Assembly (NCBI GenBank): GCA_965216225.1
Contig: CBDCFF010000032.1
Span: 124,001 to 188,000 of the forward strand
Origin: 3107 sp965216225
GTDB lineage: Bacteria; Pseudomonadota; Alphaproteobacteria; Rhodobacterales; Rhodobacteraceae
Length of the DNA stretch: 64,000 bases
Reading direction: 5' to 3'
A model generated the notes under the pieces. That model had not been told where the DNA came from. It saw only the letters and a program-made list of their open reading frames with translations, and did no database searches. The translations under genes and the position numbers were made by a program. Positions within the stretch are counted from its first letter, which is position 1; each line of letters starts with the position of its first letter. Below, in pieces: positions 11,027-20,283 of this stretch.

Positions 11027-11212
11027 GAGCAACTGGGTTGGTATACTGGTTGTCAGCTCTTTGCTAATCGTATATTGAGGCCAGCAGGCTTGGATCGCCA
11101 TCACCAGCTGCAGGAGACGGTCTGGGTAACTTGGTTCCAAACAACCCCGCGTCGATGCCGACACGGACTCAGACGGAGAAAGTTCATAAAAGCCAGGACA
11201 CCGACAAACGCC

Positions 11213-11597
11213 ATGATGATCCTCGCCAGCGCTCTGGTGCTGGGTGTGTTGGCCTCGTGCTCGACGGAGGAGTACCGGGCGGTAAAGGCACGCTGCTCGA
11301 GCGTGGATCAAGAAAATACCACCGGTAATCAAGGAAAGAACCGTCCAGAGGACAAGATCGGCCAAGGTCGATTCTGGAAGGAACGTATGCTCTTCGGAGA
11401 CTGTAGGCTACACCATCTTTGGGACCCCCATCTTGCGTAAAGAATGCGAACCTGTGTATGACACAAAATTGGTTCCATACACTGCAGTCGAGACCTACGA
11501 CACCCGGAAGCACGAACGGGATTTGCAAATACACGCTTGTGTCCAGCAGGCCTGTGTCGCTAATTGCGGGAATGCGGAGTGCAAGGCGAAAAGATGA
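11213..11597 (+). pseudogene. Small lipoprotein gene with a frameshift
   Basis: ATG 11213 opens a signal peptide MMILASALVLGVLASC with a good lipobox (LASC, cysteine 16), followed by STEEYRAVKARC. Coding character then moves to another frame from about 11286-11304: WIKKIPPVIKERTVQ, later a cysteine-containing segment and the ending CVANCGNAECKAKR with stop at 11597. That second frame has a stop (TAA 11283) just upstream and no start of its own, so the two halves are one gene broken by a shift of one base near 11290. It appears to be an outer-membrane lipoprotein of unknown role inside the addB insertion. Confidence 0.6.
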
Positions 11598-11694
11598 AGG
11601 TGACCCCTGCTGGAGCGGCATATGAGCCGTCGCTTCCAGTCTGAAACGATGTCCGGCCCCCGGGTCGGACATCCGAGCGAGGAGGAGAAAACCG

Positions 11695-12030
11695 ATGAAG
11701 ACGATATTCCTTGTCAGCGCCTTGGCGTTAATCACGACATCCGCTCTCGCGGATCCGTTTGATGGCCGATACAGCAGTGACGAATGTTCGCCGACGGGTG
11801 TGCACCAGGAAGGCAATGTCGAAATTCGAGATGGCCATATTTCCTACTACGAGAGCGGTTGCCGATTGTCGAACCCGGTCAGTGTGAGAGGCATGAATGC
11901 CGTTCTGTATGATGGGAAATGCTCGGGTGAAGGCTCTGAGTGGAACAAACGGGTACTACTCATGGCGCATGATAATGGCGTTTTCGATATCGAAGACGGT
12001 TACATACGAAAGCTGTCCCGGTGTAAATGA
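11695..12030 (+). CDS. Small secreted protein of unknown function
   Basis: This 111-residue protein has a clear Sec signal peptide (MKTIFLVSALALITTSALA, cleavage before DPFDGRY). The mature part has four cysteines (in SSDEC, ESGCRLSNP, GKCSGEG and SRCK), suggesting two disulfides in the periplasm. A strong ribosome-binding site (gaggaggag) precedes the ATG. It is intact, unlike the lipoprotein gene upstream in the same inserted segment. I recognise the pattern as a Rhodobacterales-type hypothetical but no function. It lies wholly inside the insertion that splits addB. Confidence 0.75.
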   Translation: MKTIFLVSALALITTSALADPFDGRYSSDECSPTGVHQEGNVEIRDGHISYYESGCRLSNPVSVRGMNAVLYDGKCSGEGSEWNKRVLLMAHDNGVFDIEDGYIRKLSRCK

Positions 12031-12074
12031 GCCGGTGCCTGCGCCCCGACGCAATGCCCGGTGCTGCGCCAAGG

Positions 12075-13025
12075 GACGACCTTGAACAAAGCGGTAGCCG
12101 CGCCCTGCAAACCATGCGCCTCCGGGGGCAGGAATGGTTGCGTCTGAGACGCGCGTTCGAGACGCCCGCAAGGCAGGTCGGTGCGCAAAAGCGGCCATCG
12201 CCCTGCCCGCCCGCGGATCAAAGACCGCGCCGGTTGTCGGTCACGCGCATCAAGACCCTGATCCGGGATCCCTATGCGATCTATGCGCAATATGTGCTGA
12301 ATTTGCGGCCGCTCGACCCGATCCGGCCCAATCCGGACGCGCCGGTGCGGGGAACGATCCTGCACATGGTGCTGGAGCGGTTCGTGAACGAGGGCGGCGC
12401 GACCCGCGACGATCTGCTGCGGATTGCACAGGCCATGTTGGATGAACACGCCCCCTGGCCCGCAGCGCGGCGCATCTGGCTGGCAAGGTTCGGCAAGGTC
12501 GCGGACTGGTTCATCGGGACAGAGGCAGAACGGCGGTCGCGCGGGACGCCGCTGCAACTGGAACAGATCGGGGCGGTCTCTCTGGACGGCATGGATTTCA
12601 CGCTGACCGCCAAGGCCGACCGGTTCGACCGTGCGCCCGATGGCTCTGTCCTGATCTATGACTACAAAAGCGGGACGCCGCCCGGCAGGAAAGAGCAGAT
12701 TCACTTCGACAAGCAATTGTTGCTGGAGGCCGCGATGGTGGAGCGCGGGGGCTTTGCCGGGATCGGGCCATCGCGGGTTTCGGGGGCGGGCTTCATCGGC
12801 CTGGGGTCGAAACCGAAAGAGGAGCCCGCGCCGCTGGAAGACCCCGGACTCGATCAGGTGTGGGAGGAATTTCGTCGCCTGATCAGTGCCTATTCCAGCG
12901 GGAGCCGTGGATATACGTCCCGGCGGGCGGTGGCAAAGCAGCGGTTTGCAGGGGATTACGACCACCTTGCGCGGTTTGGCGAATGGGACGAAACCGATGA
13001 TCCGGCGCCGGAGGTCATGCCATGA
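12075..13025 (+). pseudogene. addB: addB, C-terminal nuclease part
   Basis: This continues addB after the insertion. From 12075 it reads DDLEQSGSRALQTMRLRGQEW, then the conserved LSVTRIKTLIRDPYAIYAQYVL and LRPLDP segments. Next comes RGTILHMVLERFV, and then the PD-(D/E)XK nuclease motif with LIYDYKSGTPPG. The frame happens to be open back to an ATG at 12027 inside the insertion, so a detached 332-residue nuclease-domain polypeptide could be made, but nothing indicates it is. The stop overlaps the addA start (ATGA), as in intact addBA operons. Confidence 0.9.
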
Positions 13026-16000
13026 TCCGGCGCAATGCGGCGTCCGATGCGCAGGTTCGCGCGGCAGACCCGGCGGACTCTGTCTGGCTGTCGGCCAATG
13101 CCGGGTCGGGCAAGACGCGGGTTCTGACCGATCGCGTTGCGCGCCTGCTGCTGGACGGGATTTCGCCGCAGAGTGTCCTGTGCCTGACCTATACAAAGGC
13201 GGCGGCCTCGGAAATGCAGAACCGCCTGTTCGGGCGTCTGGGCGATTGGGCGATGCACGAAGAAGGGGCATTGCGGAGAACCCTCGCGACCCTCGGGCTT
13301 GAAGGCCGGATTGACGCGGGGCAGATCGCCGGGGCGCGGCGGCTGTTCGCCCGCGCGATAGAGACCCCCGGCGGGCTGAAAATCCAGACCATCCATTCCT
13401 TCTGCGCCTCGCTCCTGCGGCGCTTTCCCTTGGAGGCGGGCGTGTCGCCGCAGTTCCGCGAAATGGATGACCGGGCGGCGAAGCTCTTGCGCGACGGGAT
13501 TGTCGGGCAGATCGCCGAAGGGCCGGATGCGGGCGCGCTCGACCGGCTGGCCGCGCATCTGTCGGGGGACGACCTGTCGGACCTGACGGCGGAGATTGTG
13601 AAGCACCGGACACTTTTCGAAGCTCCGGCGGATCGGGCGCGGCTTTGGGAGGGCTTGCAGGTCGCGCCGGGGGAAAGCCCGGAACGCATTGCCGACGACC
13701 TTTGCCAATCCTGGGACATGGCCGCATTTTCCGCGTTGAAAGACGCGCTGTGGGCCGGGTCGGTCAATGATGTGAAGGCGGCGGAGAAACTGGCCGGTGT
13801 CGATCCCGCCGCACCATCGGCCGGCGATCTGGAAACGCTTGAAACCGTGTTCCTGACCGGGGCGGGGGCAAAGGCGCCTTTCGCGGCAAGGATCGACGCC
13901 TTTCCAACCGTCGCGACGCGCAGGGCGCTGGCCGCCCACATGCCCGCAATCAACACGATGATGGCCACGGCAGAAGCGTTGCGGGATCGCAGAATCCGGC
14001 TTCATGCCGCCGAAAAAGCGCTCTGCCTGCACGAATTCGCCGCTGTTTTCCTGCGCGACTACCGGCGTCGGAAAGACGCGAATGGATGGCTTGATTTCGA
14101 CGATCTGATCCTGCGGGCGCGGGCGCTTCTGACAGATACGGCGGTGGCGCAATGGGTGCTGTTCCGGCTGGATGGCGGGATCGACCATATCCTGGTGGAC
14201 GAGGCACAGGACACCAGCCCGGCCCAATGGGACGTGATCGAACGGCTGACGCAGGAATTCACTGCCGGGAAAGGGGCGCGGGACGATGTGCGGCGCACCG
14301 TTTTCGTGGTCGGCGACAAGAAGCAGTCGATCTATTCCTTTCAGGGGGCGGACCCGGAGGGGTTCGACCGGATGCGGGCGCATTTCAGGGACCGGCTGGC
14401 CAGGGCGCGACAGCCTTTCGCCGAGATGGGGCTGGAATATTCCTTTCGCTCCGCCGCGCCGATCCTGCGTCTTGTGGATGCCGTGTTCAATCAGCGCGCC
14501 GACAATGGGCTGGGGGGCGAAACGCGCCATATCGCCTTCAGGGCCGGGATGCCGGGCCGGGTGGATTTATGGCCCGCCATCCCCAATACCGAAAACCCCG
14601 CTTCCGGCGACTGGTTCGATCCGGTCGATCGGGTCGCGGAAAATCATCACATGGTCATTCTGGCCAGCCGGATCGCGGACCGGATTGCCGGAATGATCGG
14701 CAAGGCAACGATACCGGAAGAGGACAGGAAAACCGGCAGCTACCGGATGCGGCTGGTCAGGGCGGCGGATATTCTGATCCTCGTTCAGCGCCGGTCGGAG
14801 CTGTTTCATGAACTGATCCGGGCCTGCAAGTCACGCGACCTGCCGATTGCCGGGGCGGACCGGCTGAAGATCAGCGCAGAGCTTGCGGTGCGCGACATCA
14901 CCGCGCTGCTGTCGTTTCTGGCGACGCCGGAGGATGATCTGTCGCTGGCGGCGGCCTTGCGTTCCCCCTTGCTTGGCTGGTCGCAGCAGGAACTGCACGC
15001 GCTTGCGCAGCCGCGGGCAAAAGGCGAATTCCTGTGGGCGGCGCTGCGCGGGCCGGCCGGCCGGCGCCGGGAAACGATGGATATTCTGAACGCCCTGCGC
15101 AGGGATGCCGATTTCCTGCGGCCTTATGACCTGATCGAACGCATCCTGACCCGCCATGACGGGCGGCGGCGCTTGCTGGCGCGTCTGGGACCGGAGGCCG
15201 AGGACGGCATCGACACGCTGCTGGCGCTGGCGCTGTCTTATGAGCAGTCGGATATTCCCAGCCTGACGGGGTTTCTGACCTGGCTCGCCTCGGATGAGGT
15301 TGAAATCAGGCGGCAGCCGGATTCGGCGGGCGATCGTATCAGGGTGATGACGGTGCATGGCGCCAAGGGGCTGGAATCGCCGATTGTCATCCTGCCGGAT
15401 ACGGCGGGGCGCAATCCGCAGGTGCGCGATGAGATCCTGCACGAAAATCGGGCGCTGTACTGGAAAACCCCGGTCAACATGCGGCCCGATGCCATGGCGG
15501 CGGCCCACGACGCGCTGGTCGCCCGGCGCGATGCGGAACGGGACCGGCTGCTTTATGTGGCGATGACCAGGGCCGAGAAATGGCTGATCGTCGCCGGGGC
15601 GGGGAACATGGGCAGGGACGGGTGCGCCTGGTACGAGCAGATCGGGGCAGGCATGAAGGCCGCCGGCGCCGGAGCCATGGTTTCTGAAATGGGCGAGGGG
15701 TTGCGCCTTGATGAAGGGGCCTGGCCGGATGCCGCTGATGAGGCGACCGATTCCGACGATCCGCCATCGCCGGACATCCCGAACTGGGTGTGGCGCGAAC
15801 CGGCAGCGCCCGCAGCAGCGCCGAAACCGCTTGCGCCGTCGGCCTTGGGGGGCGCAAAGGCGCTGCCGGGGGATGCCGGTTCCGATCAAGGGGCGGCGAT
15901 GCGCCGCGGATCGCTTGTCCACCTGTTGCTGGAGCATTTGCCGGGACGCCCGCCCGCGCAATGGCCCGCCCTTGCGCGAAATCTTCTGGCCGGGCGTTTT

Positions 16001-16411
16001 GCGGATGCTTCGGATACCGGGATCAAGGAGGCCCTGGCAGAGGCGGAAAGTGTGCTCGGCGCGCCGGGTCTGGCAGGGGTGTTCGCGCCGGATGCGCTGG
16101 CGGAGGTCGATATTTCCGCCAATCTGCCGCCACTGGGCGGATTGCGCATTCAGGGCAGCATCGACCGGCTGATCGTGACGCCGGACAGGGTTCTGGCCAT
16201 TGATTTCAAGACTAACGCGACCGTACCGGACACGCCCGGCGATGTTCCGGACGGCATCTTGCGCCAGATGGGCGCATATTACGCAGCGCTTGCGCAGATT
16301 TACCCGGATCGCCCGGTGGAAATCGCAATTCTGTGGACAGGATCGGCAACGCTCATGCGCATTCCCCACGACATCGTGATCAGGGCGCTGGATGACGTGG
16401 TGTTCCCTTGA
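13022..16411 (+). CDS. addA: Double-strand break repair helicase AddA
   Basis: This 1129-residue UvrD-type helicase and nuclease subunit of AddAB has Walker A ANAGSGKT (residues 25-32) and QTIHSFCASLL. The DEAQD box lies near residue 394 and GDKKQSIYSFQGA follows it. VMTVHGAKGLE and YVAMTRAEK are the later helicase motifs. The C-terminal PD-(D/E)XK nuclease has LAIDFKTN near residue 1060. Length and motif order are those of complete alphaproteobacterial AddA. It starts at ATG 13022, overlapping the addB stop. Its partner subunit is broken, so the complex may be non-functional despite this intact gene. Confidence 0.96.
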   Translation: MIRRNAASDAQVRAADPADSVWLSANAGSGKTRVLTDRVARLLLDGISPQSVLCLTYTKAAASEMQNRLFGRLGDWAMHEEGALRRTLATLGLEGRIDAGQIAGARRLFARAIETPGGLKIQTIHSFCASLLRRFPLEAGVSPQFREMDDRAAKLLRDGIVGQIAEGPDAGALDRLAAHLSGDDLSDLTAEIVKHRTLFEAPADRARLWEGLQVAPGESPERIADDLCQSWDMAAFSALKDALWAGSVNDVKAAEKLAGVDPAAPSAGDLETLETVFLTGAGAKAPFAARIDAFPTVATRRALAAHMPAINTMMATAEALRDRRIRLHAAEKALCLHEFAAVFLRDYRRRKDANGWLDFDDLILRARALLTDTAVAQWVLFRLDGGIDHILVDEAQDTSPAQWDVIERLTQEFTAGKGARDDVRRTVFVVGDKKQSIYSFQGADPEGFDRMRAHFRDRLARARQPFAEMGLEYSFRSAAPILRLVDAVFNQRADNGLGGETRHIAFRAGMPGRVDLWPAIPNTENPASGDWFDPVDRVAENHHMVILASRIADRIAGMIGKATIPEEDRKTGSYRMRLVRAADILILVQRRSELFHELIRACKSRDLPIAGADRLKISAELAVRDITALLSFLATPEDDLSLAAALRSPLLGWSQQELHALAQPRAKGEFLWAALRGPAGRRRETMDILNALRRDADFLRPYDLIERILTRHDGRRRLLARLGPEAEDGIDTLLALALSYEQSDIPSLTGFLTWLASDEVEIRRQPDSAGDRIRVMTVHGAKGLESPIVILPDTAGRNPQVRDEILHENRALYWKTPVNMRPDAMAAAHDALVARRDAERDRLLYVAMTRAEKWLIVAGAGNMGRDGCAWYEQIGAGMKAAGAGAMVSEMGEGLRLDEGAWPDAADEATDSDDPPSPDIPNWVWREPAAPAAAPKPLAPSALGGAKALPGDAGSDQGAAMRRGSLVHLLLEHLPGRPPAQWPALARNLLAGRFADASDTGIKEALAEAESVLGAPGLAGVFAPDALAEVDISANLPPLGGLRIQGSIDRLIVTPDRVLAIDFKTNATVPDTPGDVPDGILRQMGAYYAALAQIYPDRPVEIAILWTGSATLMRIPHDIVIRALDDVVFP

Positions 16412-16469
16412 CGCCCGGCGGCGGGGCCCCTACGTTGCCCCCCCGAACCTATCCCGCAGGAGATTTCCC

Positions 16470-16814
16470 ATGGCAACCGTCGCTGTCACCGATGCCACTT
16501 TCGATGCCGAAGTCCGCAATTCCGACATCCCCGTCGTGGTGGATTTCTGGGCCGAATGGTGCGGCCCCTGCAAGCAGATCGGCCCCGCTCTGGAAGAACT
16601 CGCCGTCGAATACGAGGGACGCATCAAGATCGCCAAGGTCAACGTGGACGAAAACCCGGACTCTCCTGCCCGGATGGGTGTGCGCGGCATCCCGGCGCTG
16701 TTCATGTTCAGGGACGGTCAGGTCGTGTCGAACAAGGTCGGCGCCGCCCCGAAGGCCGCGCTGAAAAGCTGGATCGCGGATACCATCCGGGATCAGGCTG
16801 CGGCTGCGGACTGA
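16470..16814 (+). CDS. trxA: Thioredoxin
   Basis: This 114-residue thioredoxin reduces protein disulfides in the cytoplasm. The active site is WAEWCGPCKQ with the redox cysteines at 31 and 34, and the cis-proline loop RGIPALFMF is present. The frame is open to 16392, but ATG 16470 (MATVAVTDATF) has GCAGGAGA eight bases upstream and gives the family length. It lies 58 bases after addA, a neighbour commonly seen in this order. Confidence 0.96.
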   Translation: MATVAVTDATFDAEVRNSDIPVVVDFWAEWCGPCKQIGPALEELAVEYEGRIKIAKVNVDENPDSPARMGVRGIPALFMFRDGQVVSNKVGAAPKAALKSWIADTIRDQAAAAD

Positions 16815-16827
16815 CCGCAATGATGCA

Positions 16828-17403
16828 ATGATGCAGGAGGCCCGGTTGGCGGCAGATCAGTTTCCCGGATGGCATGGCACCACGATTATCGGTGTGCGCA
16901 GGAACGGCGAAACCGTCGTCGCGGGCGACGGGCAGGTAAGCCTGGGCCAGACGGTGATCAAGGGCGCGGCCCGCAAGGTGCGCAGGCTGTCGCCGGGCGG
17001 TCACGATGTGGTTGCGGGCTTTGCCGGCTCGACCGCCGACGCCTTTGCGCTGCTGGAACGGCTGGAAGCCAGGCTTGAGGCGATGCCGGGGCAATTGCAA
17101 AGGGCCTGCGTTGAACTTGCCAAGGACTGGCGCACCGACAAATATCTGCAAAAGCTGGAGGCGATGCTGATCGTCACGGACGGGCACGATCTTTTCGTGA
17201 TCACCGGGGCAGGGGATGTGCTGGAGCCCGAACACGGCATTGCGGCGATCGGCTCTGGCGGCAACTTTGCGCTGGCCGCGGCGCGCGGACTTATGGAAAC
17301 CGATCTGTCCGCCGAAGACATCGCCCGCAAGGCAATGGCCATTGCGGCGGACATCTGTGTCTACACAAACGGAAATCTGACGATCGAAACCATCACCGCC
17401 TGA
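16828..17403 (+). CDS. hslV: ATP-dependent protease subunit HslV
   Basis: This is the proteasome-like peptidase of the HslUV protease. The 191-residue protein has the catalytic N-terminal threonine after a short propeptide (GWHGTTIIG, Thr18 when counted from ATG 16828), the AGDGQVSLG loop, and the C-terminal TNGNLTIETI segment. Two in-frame ATGs at 16828 and 16831 are both possible, and the second shortens the protein by one residue. It is followed by hslU after about 150 bases. Confidence 0.95.
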   Translation: MMQEARLAADQFPGWHGTTIIGVRRNGETVVAGDGQVSLGQTVIKGAARKVRRLSPGGHDVVAGFAGSTADAFALLERLEARLEAMPGQLQRACVELAKDWRTDKYLQKLEAMLIVTDGHDLFVITGAGDVLEPEHGIAAIGSGGNFALAAARGLMETDLSAEDIARKAMAIAADICVYTNGNLTIETITA

Positions 17404-17552
17404 GCGGCCCGGTCAGGCGCGGCGCGCGCTCGAGGGCAGGGTGAAAAGACGTTCCACGCGCCGGTGATCCGGTGTGAGGCATTCGTATCCTGCCTTGCGT
17501 TTCGGAAATTGGTGATTAGGTTCGCCGGGATACCGGAATTACGGGAATTGCC

Positions 17553-18860
17553 ATGACCGATCTGACCCCGCGCGAGATTGTTTCGGAACTCGACCGTTTC
17601 ATCATTGGCCAGAAGGATGCCAAGCGCGCCGTGGCCGTCGCGCTGCGCAATCGCTGGCGGTGCAGGCAGTTGCCGGATGATCTGCGGGACGAGGTGTACC
17701 CGAAGAACATTCTGATGATCGGGCCGACCGGGGTTGGCAAGACGGAGATCAGCCGGCGTCTGGCCAAACTCGCCAAAGCGCCGTTCATCAAGGTCGAGGC
17801 CACAAAATTCACCGAGGTGGGCTATGTCGGTCGCGACGTGGAACAGATGATCCGCGACCTTGCCGATGCGTCGATCACCATGACCCGCGAACAGATGCGC
17901 GAGGATGTGAAGGCAAGCGCCTGTCAGGCGGCCGAAGACCGGGTGATCGAAGCCATTGCCGGAACCGACGCCCGCGAACAGACGCGGGAAATGTTCCGCC
18001 GAAAGCTGAAAAACGGAGAGTTGCACGATACGGTGATCGAGCTGGAGGTCGCCGATACCTCGAATCCCATGCCGATGATGGATATTCCGGGCCAGCCGGG
18101 CAGCCAGATGGGGATGCTCAATCTGGCCGACATATTCGGCAAGGCGTTCGGCGGGCGGACGACGAAACGCAGGATGACCGTGGCGGAAAGCCATGATCTG
18201 CTGATCGGGGAAGAGGCGGACAAGCTTCTGGACGATGATCTTGTCACCCGCGTCGCCCTGAATGCCACAGAGCAGAGCGGGATCGTTTTCATTGACGAGA
18301 TCGACAAGGTCACGGCACGATCCGACACCCGCGGCGCCGATGTCAGCCGGGAAGGGGTGCAGCGCGACCTGCTGCCCCTGATCGAAGGCACTGTCGTGTC
18401 CACGAAATACGGGCCGGTGAAAACCGATCACATCCTCTTCATCGCGTCGGGGGCGTTTCATGTGGCGAAACCGTCGGACCTGCTGCCCGAACTTCAGGGA
18501 CGCCTGCCGATCCGGGTTGAACTGCGCGCCCTGACCGAAGCGGATTTCGTGCGCATCCTGACGGAAACCGACAACGCCCTGACCCGGCAATACACCGCCC
18601 TGATGGCGACCGAAGAGGTGACGGTCGGATTCACCGAAGACGGCATCGCCGCACTGGCCAGGATCGCCGCCGACGTGAACCAGAGTGTCGAGAATATCGG
18701 CGCGCGCAGGCTTTATACGGTGATGGAGCGGGTGTTCGAGGAACTGGGCTTTACCGCCCCCGACCGGCCCGGCGAAACGGTTACGGTGGATGCCGGTTTT
18801 GTCGAAACCCATCTGGGCGAGTTGACGCGCGCCTCGGACCTCAGCCGATACGTGCTTTAG
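17553..18860 (+). CDS. hslU: ATPase subunit HslU of the HslUV protease
   Basis: This 435-residue AAA+ unfoldase feeds substrates to HslV. Walker A is GPTGVGKT (57-64), the Walker B segment is GIVFIDEIDKV near residue 250, and the protein ends in the conserved LSRYVL tail that docks into HslV. The start MTDLTPREIVSELDR is the family start. Convergent with the Smr gene on the other strand. Confidence 0.97.
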   Translation: MTDLTPREIVSELDRFIIGQKDAKRAVAVALRNRWRCRQLPDDLRDEVYPKNILMIGPTGVGKTEISRRLAKLAKAPFIKVEATKFTEVGYVGRDVEQMIRDLADASITMTREQMREDVKASACQAAEDRVIEAIAGTDAREQTREMFRRKLKNGELHDTVIELEVADTSNPMPMMDIPGQPGSQMGMLNLADIFGKAFGGRTTKRRMTVAESHDLLIGEEADKLLDDDLVTRVALNATEQSGIVFIDEIDKVTARSDTRGADVSREGVQRDLLPLIEGTVVSTKYGPVKTDHILFIASGAFHVAKPSDLLPELQGRLPIRVELRALTEADFVRILTETDNALTRQYTALMATEEVTVGFTEDGIAALARIAADVNQSVENIGARRLYTVMERVFEELGFTAPDRPGETVTVDAGFVETHLGELTRASDLSRYVL

Positions 18861-18882
18861 CCGCGCGCGTTGCCCGCACAGC

Positions 18883-19485
18883 TTACCGATTGCGCCTGAG
18901 GTATACATAACAGGCGCCGGAGCCGCCATGCTTTCGATGCGCGGGGGCGATTTGCAGAACCGCCGAACGCAGTACGCCGGAGCGCAGCCAATCGGGCACC
19001 TGATGGCGCAATACGCCGTGCCGTTCAGGGATCAGCCCGGTATCGTCCCGCAATCTGCCCTTGCCGGTGATGACCAGAACCAGCCGTTTTCCCGAAACCT
19101 GCGCGTTCAGCACAAAGCCGGTCAGGGCCGAATGCGCCTGGGCCAATGTCATCCCGTGCAGGTCGATCCGCGCCTCGGGTTCCATCTTCCCCCGGATCAG
19201 TTTGCCAAAGGCCCGGACATCCATCCGTACCGGCGGGCGCGAAAGGCGTTCCGCGACAGGGGGCGCGGCAACCGCGCCGACCGGTTTCGGGTCATTACCC
19301 GAGCCGATCATGAAAGGTGCGACAGGCTCCGGCGCTTGCCGGGTTTCGGGGGGGCTGTCCCCTGCGACGGGCAGGTCGGCGACGGGATCGTCGGGCCGGG
19401 TCCTGGCAAGCGGAGTCGTCCTGTCCGCCACCCGCTTCCACAGAGCCATTTCATCGGCGCGGGGCAACCTGCGTTTGCGGGCCAT
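18883..19485 (-). CDS. Smr-domain protein
   Basis: This 200-residue protein has a variable, proline-rich N-terminal half and a C-terminal Smr domain. The domain carries the signature DLHGMTLAQAH (residues 108-118), then VLVITGKGR and HGVLRHQVPDWL. Smr domains are nucleic-acid-binding and some are nicking endonucleases, so the role here is not certain. The frame is open upstream to 19587, but ATG 19485 (MARKRRLPRADEMALW) is the family start. The Tim44-like gene ends 35 bases upstream in the same direction. Confidence 0.85.
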   Translation of the reverse strand: MARKRRLPRADEMALWKRVADRTTPLARTRPDDPVADLPVAGDSPPETRQAPEPVAPFMIGSGNDPKPVGAVAAPPVAERLSRPPVRMDVRAFGKLIRGKMEPEARIDLHGMTLAQAHSALTGFVLNAQVSGKRLVLVITGKGRLRDDTGLIPERHGVLRHQVPDWLRSGVLRSAVLQIAPAHRKHGGSGACYVYLRRNR

Positions 19486-19520
19486 CAGAAACCCTCCCCT
19501 CCGGCACGGGATCGCGTGCC

Positions 19521-20180
19521 CTATTCCCCGGTGGCGACAAGCCGCCAGTTCGGATCGTCCGATCCCATGATGCGGGCAAAGGTCCATATATCCTTTTGCC
19601 GTTTGATCTCACCCGGTTTGCCTTCGACGATGTCGCCGTTTTCGTTGCGCACGACCGAGGTGATTTCGCCCATGAAACGCAGCCTGATTTCACTGTCCCG
19701 GCTGCGTTCGTCGAATTTTGCGTCCCGCAGGGCAAGCTCTCTCACACCGATGAATTCCGCCTCGACAGTCAGGCCCTGATCCGCGCGACTGTCCACCACG
19801 ACGGCGAAGGATTCAAAAACATCGTCCGACAGATAAGAACGAAGCGCGTTCATGTCGCCCTTTTCAAACGCCATGAGGATCATTTCATATGCGCCGCGCG
19901 CCCCGTTCAGAAATTCGCCGACGCTGAAATGGGGCTCTATCTTCTTCATTGCCCGGAGCGATTCCGCCGCCGGGCTGTCTTCGGCAACATGATCGGTGAT
20001 GTCACGGTCGGGGCCGCCTTCGATCACCTCCAGCCCGGCGCGGCGGGTATCCGCCTCCGGCTCTCGCCGCGCGACGGGTTTTTCAAACCCCTGGCGGTTT
20101 CCCAGCACGCTTTTCAGTTTCAGCACCAGAAAAATCGCGATGCCAGCAAGAACCAGCAGTTGAATGGCGGCAGAGCTCAT
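19521..20180 (-). CDS. Tim44-like domain protein
   Basis: This 219-residue protein has one N-terminal membrane anchor (residues 5-22, IQLLVLAGIAIFLVLKL), a charged linker, and a C-terminal Tim44/Tim21-like domain from about residue 80. That fold is shared with the mitochondrial import factor. Bacterial members are inner-membrane proteins with a proposed role in protein translocation or maturation of membrane enzymes. It is divergent from fxsA, with about 100 bases between them. Its usual neighbour in relatives, an MltA transglycosylase gene, is absent here. Confidence 0.85.
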   Translation of the reverse strand: MSSAAIQLLVLAGIAIFLVLKLKSVLGNRQGFEKPVARREPEADTRRAGLEVIEGGPDRDITDHVAEDSPAAESLRAMKKIEPHFSVGEFLNGARGAYEMILMAFEKGDMNALRSYLSDDVFESFAVVVDSRADQGLTVEAEFIGVRELALRDAKFDERSRDSEIRLRFMGEITSVVRNENGDIVEGKPGEIKRQKDIWTFARIMGSDDPNWRLVATGE

Positions 20181-20283
20181 CTGATCCCCTTGTGGATGGT
20201 AACGGGCACGGTCATCTCATATGTAGGGGTTGGGCGGGGTCGAGTCCACCCGAAGCCGACGCAGCAAGGAGGAAAGAGGGGTC

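Larger units (their letters stand above)
10960..12085. mobile_element. 1,114-bp insertion in addB between 12-bp direct repeats
   Basis: GGACGACCTTGA occurs at 10960-10971 and again at 12074-12085. Deleting one repeat plus everything between joins the two addB frames exactly (both read Asp-Asp-Leu-Glu at the repeat). The segment has lower GC than its surroundings and no transposase. It holds the last codons of another gene (a cytochrome-c-like tail ending in VIAWLAQFGE), a frameshifted lipoprotein gene and a small secreted-protein gene. I find no inverted repeats at its ends, so it resembles captured chromosomal DNA more than a standard IS. Confidence 0.8.

Noticed and set aside
9845..11365. 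A 506-codon minus-strand open frame opposite addB
   Set aside because: Shadow of addB; no recognisable domain.
12000..13727. A 575-codon minus-strand open frame opposite addB/addA
   Set aside because: Antisense to strongly supported addB and addA coding sequence; rich in Arg/Pro/Ala as expected of a high-GC shadow frame.
14831..16369. A 512-codon minus-strand open frame opposite addA
   Set aside because: Shadow of addA; composition atypical for a protein.
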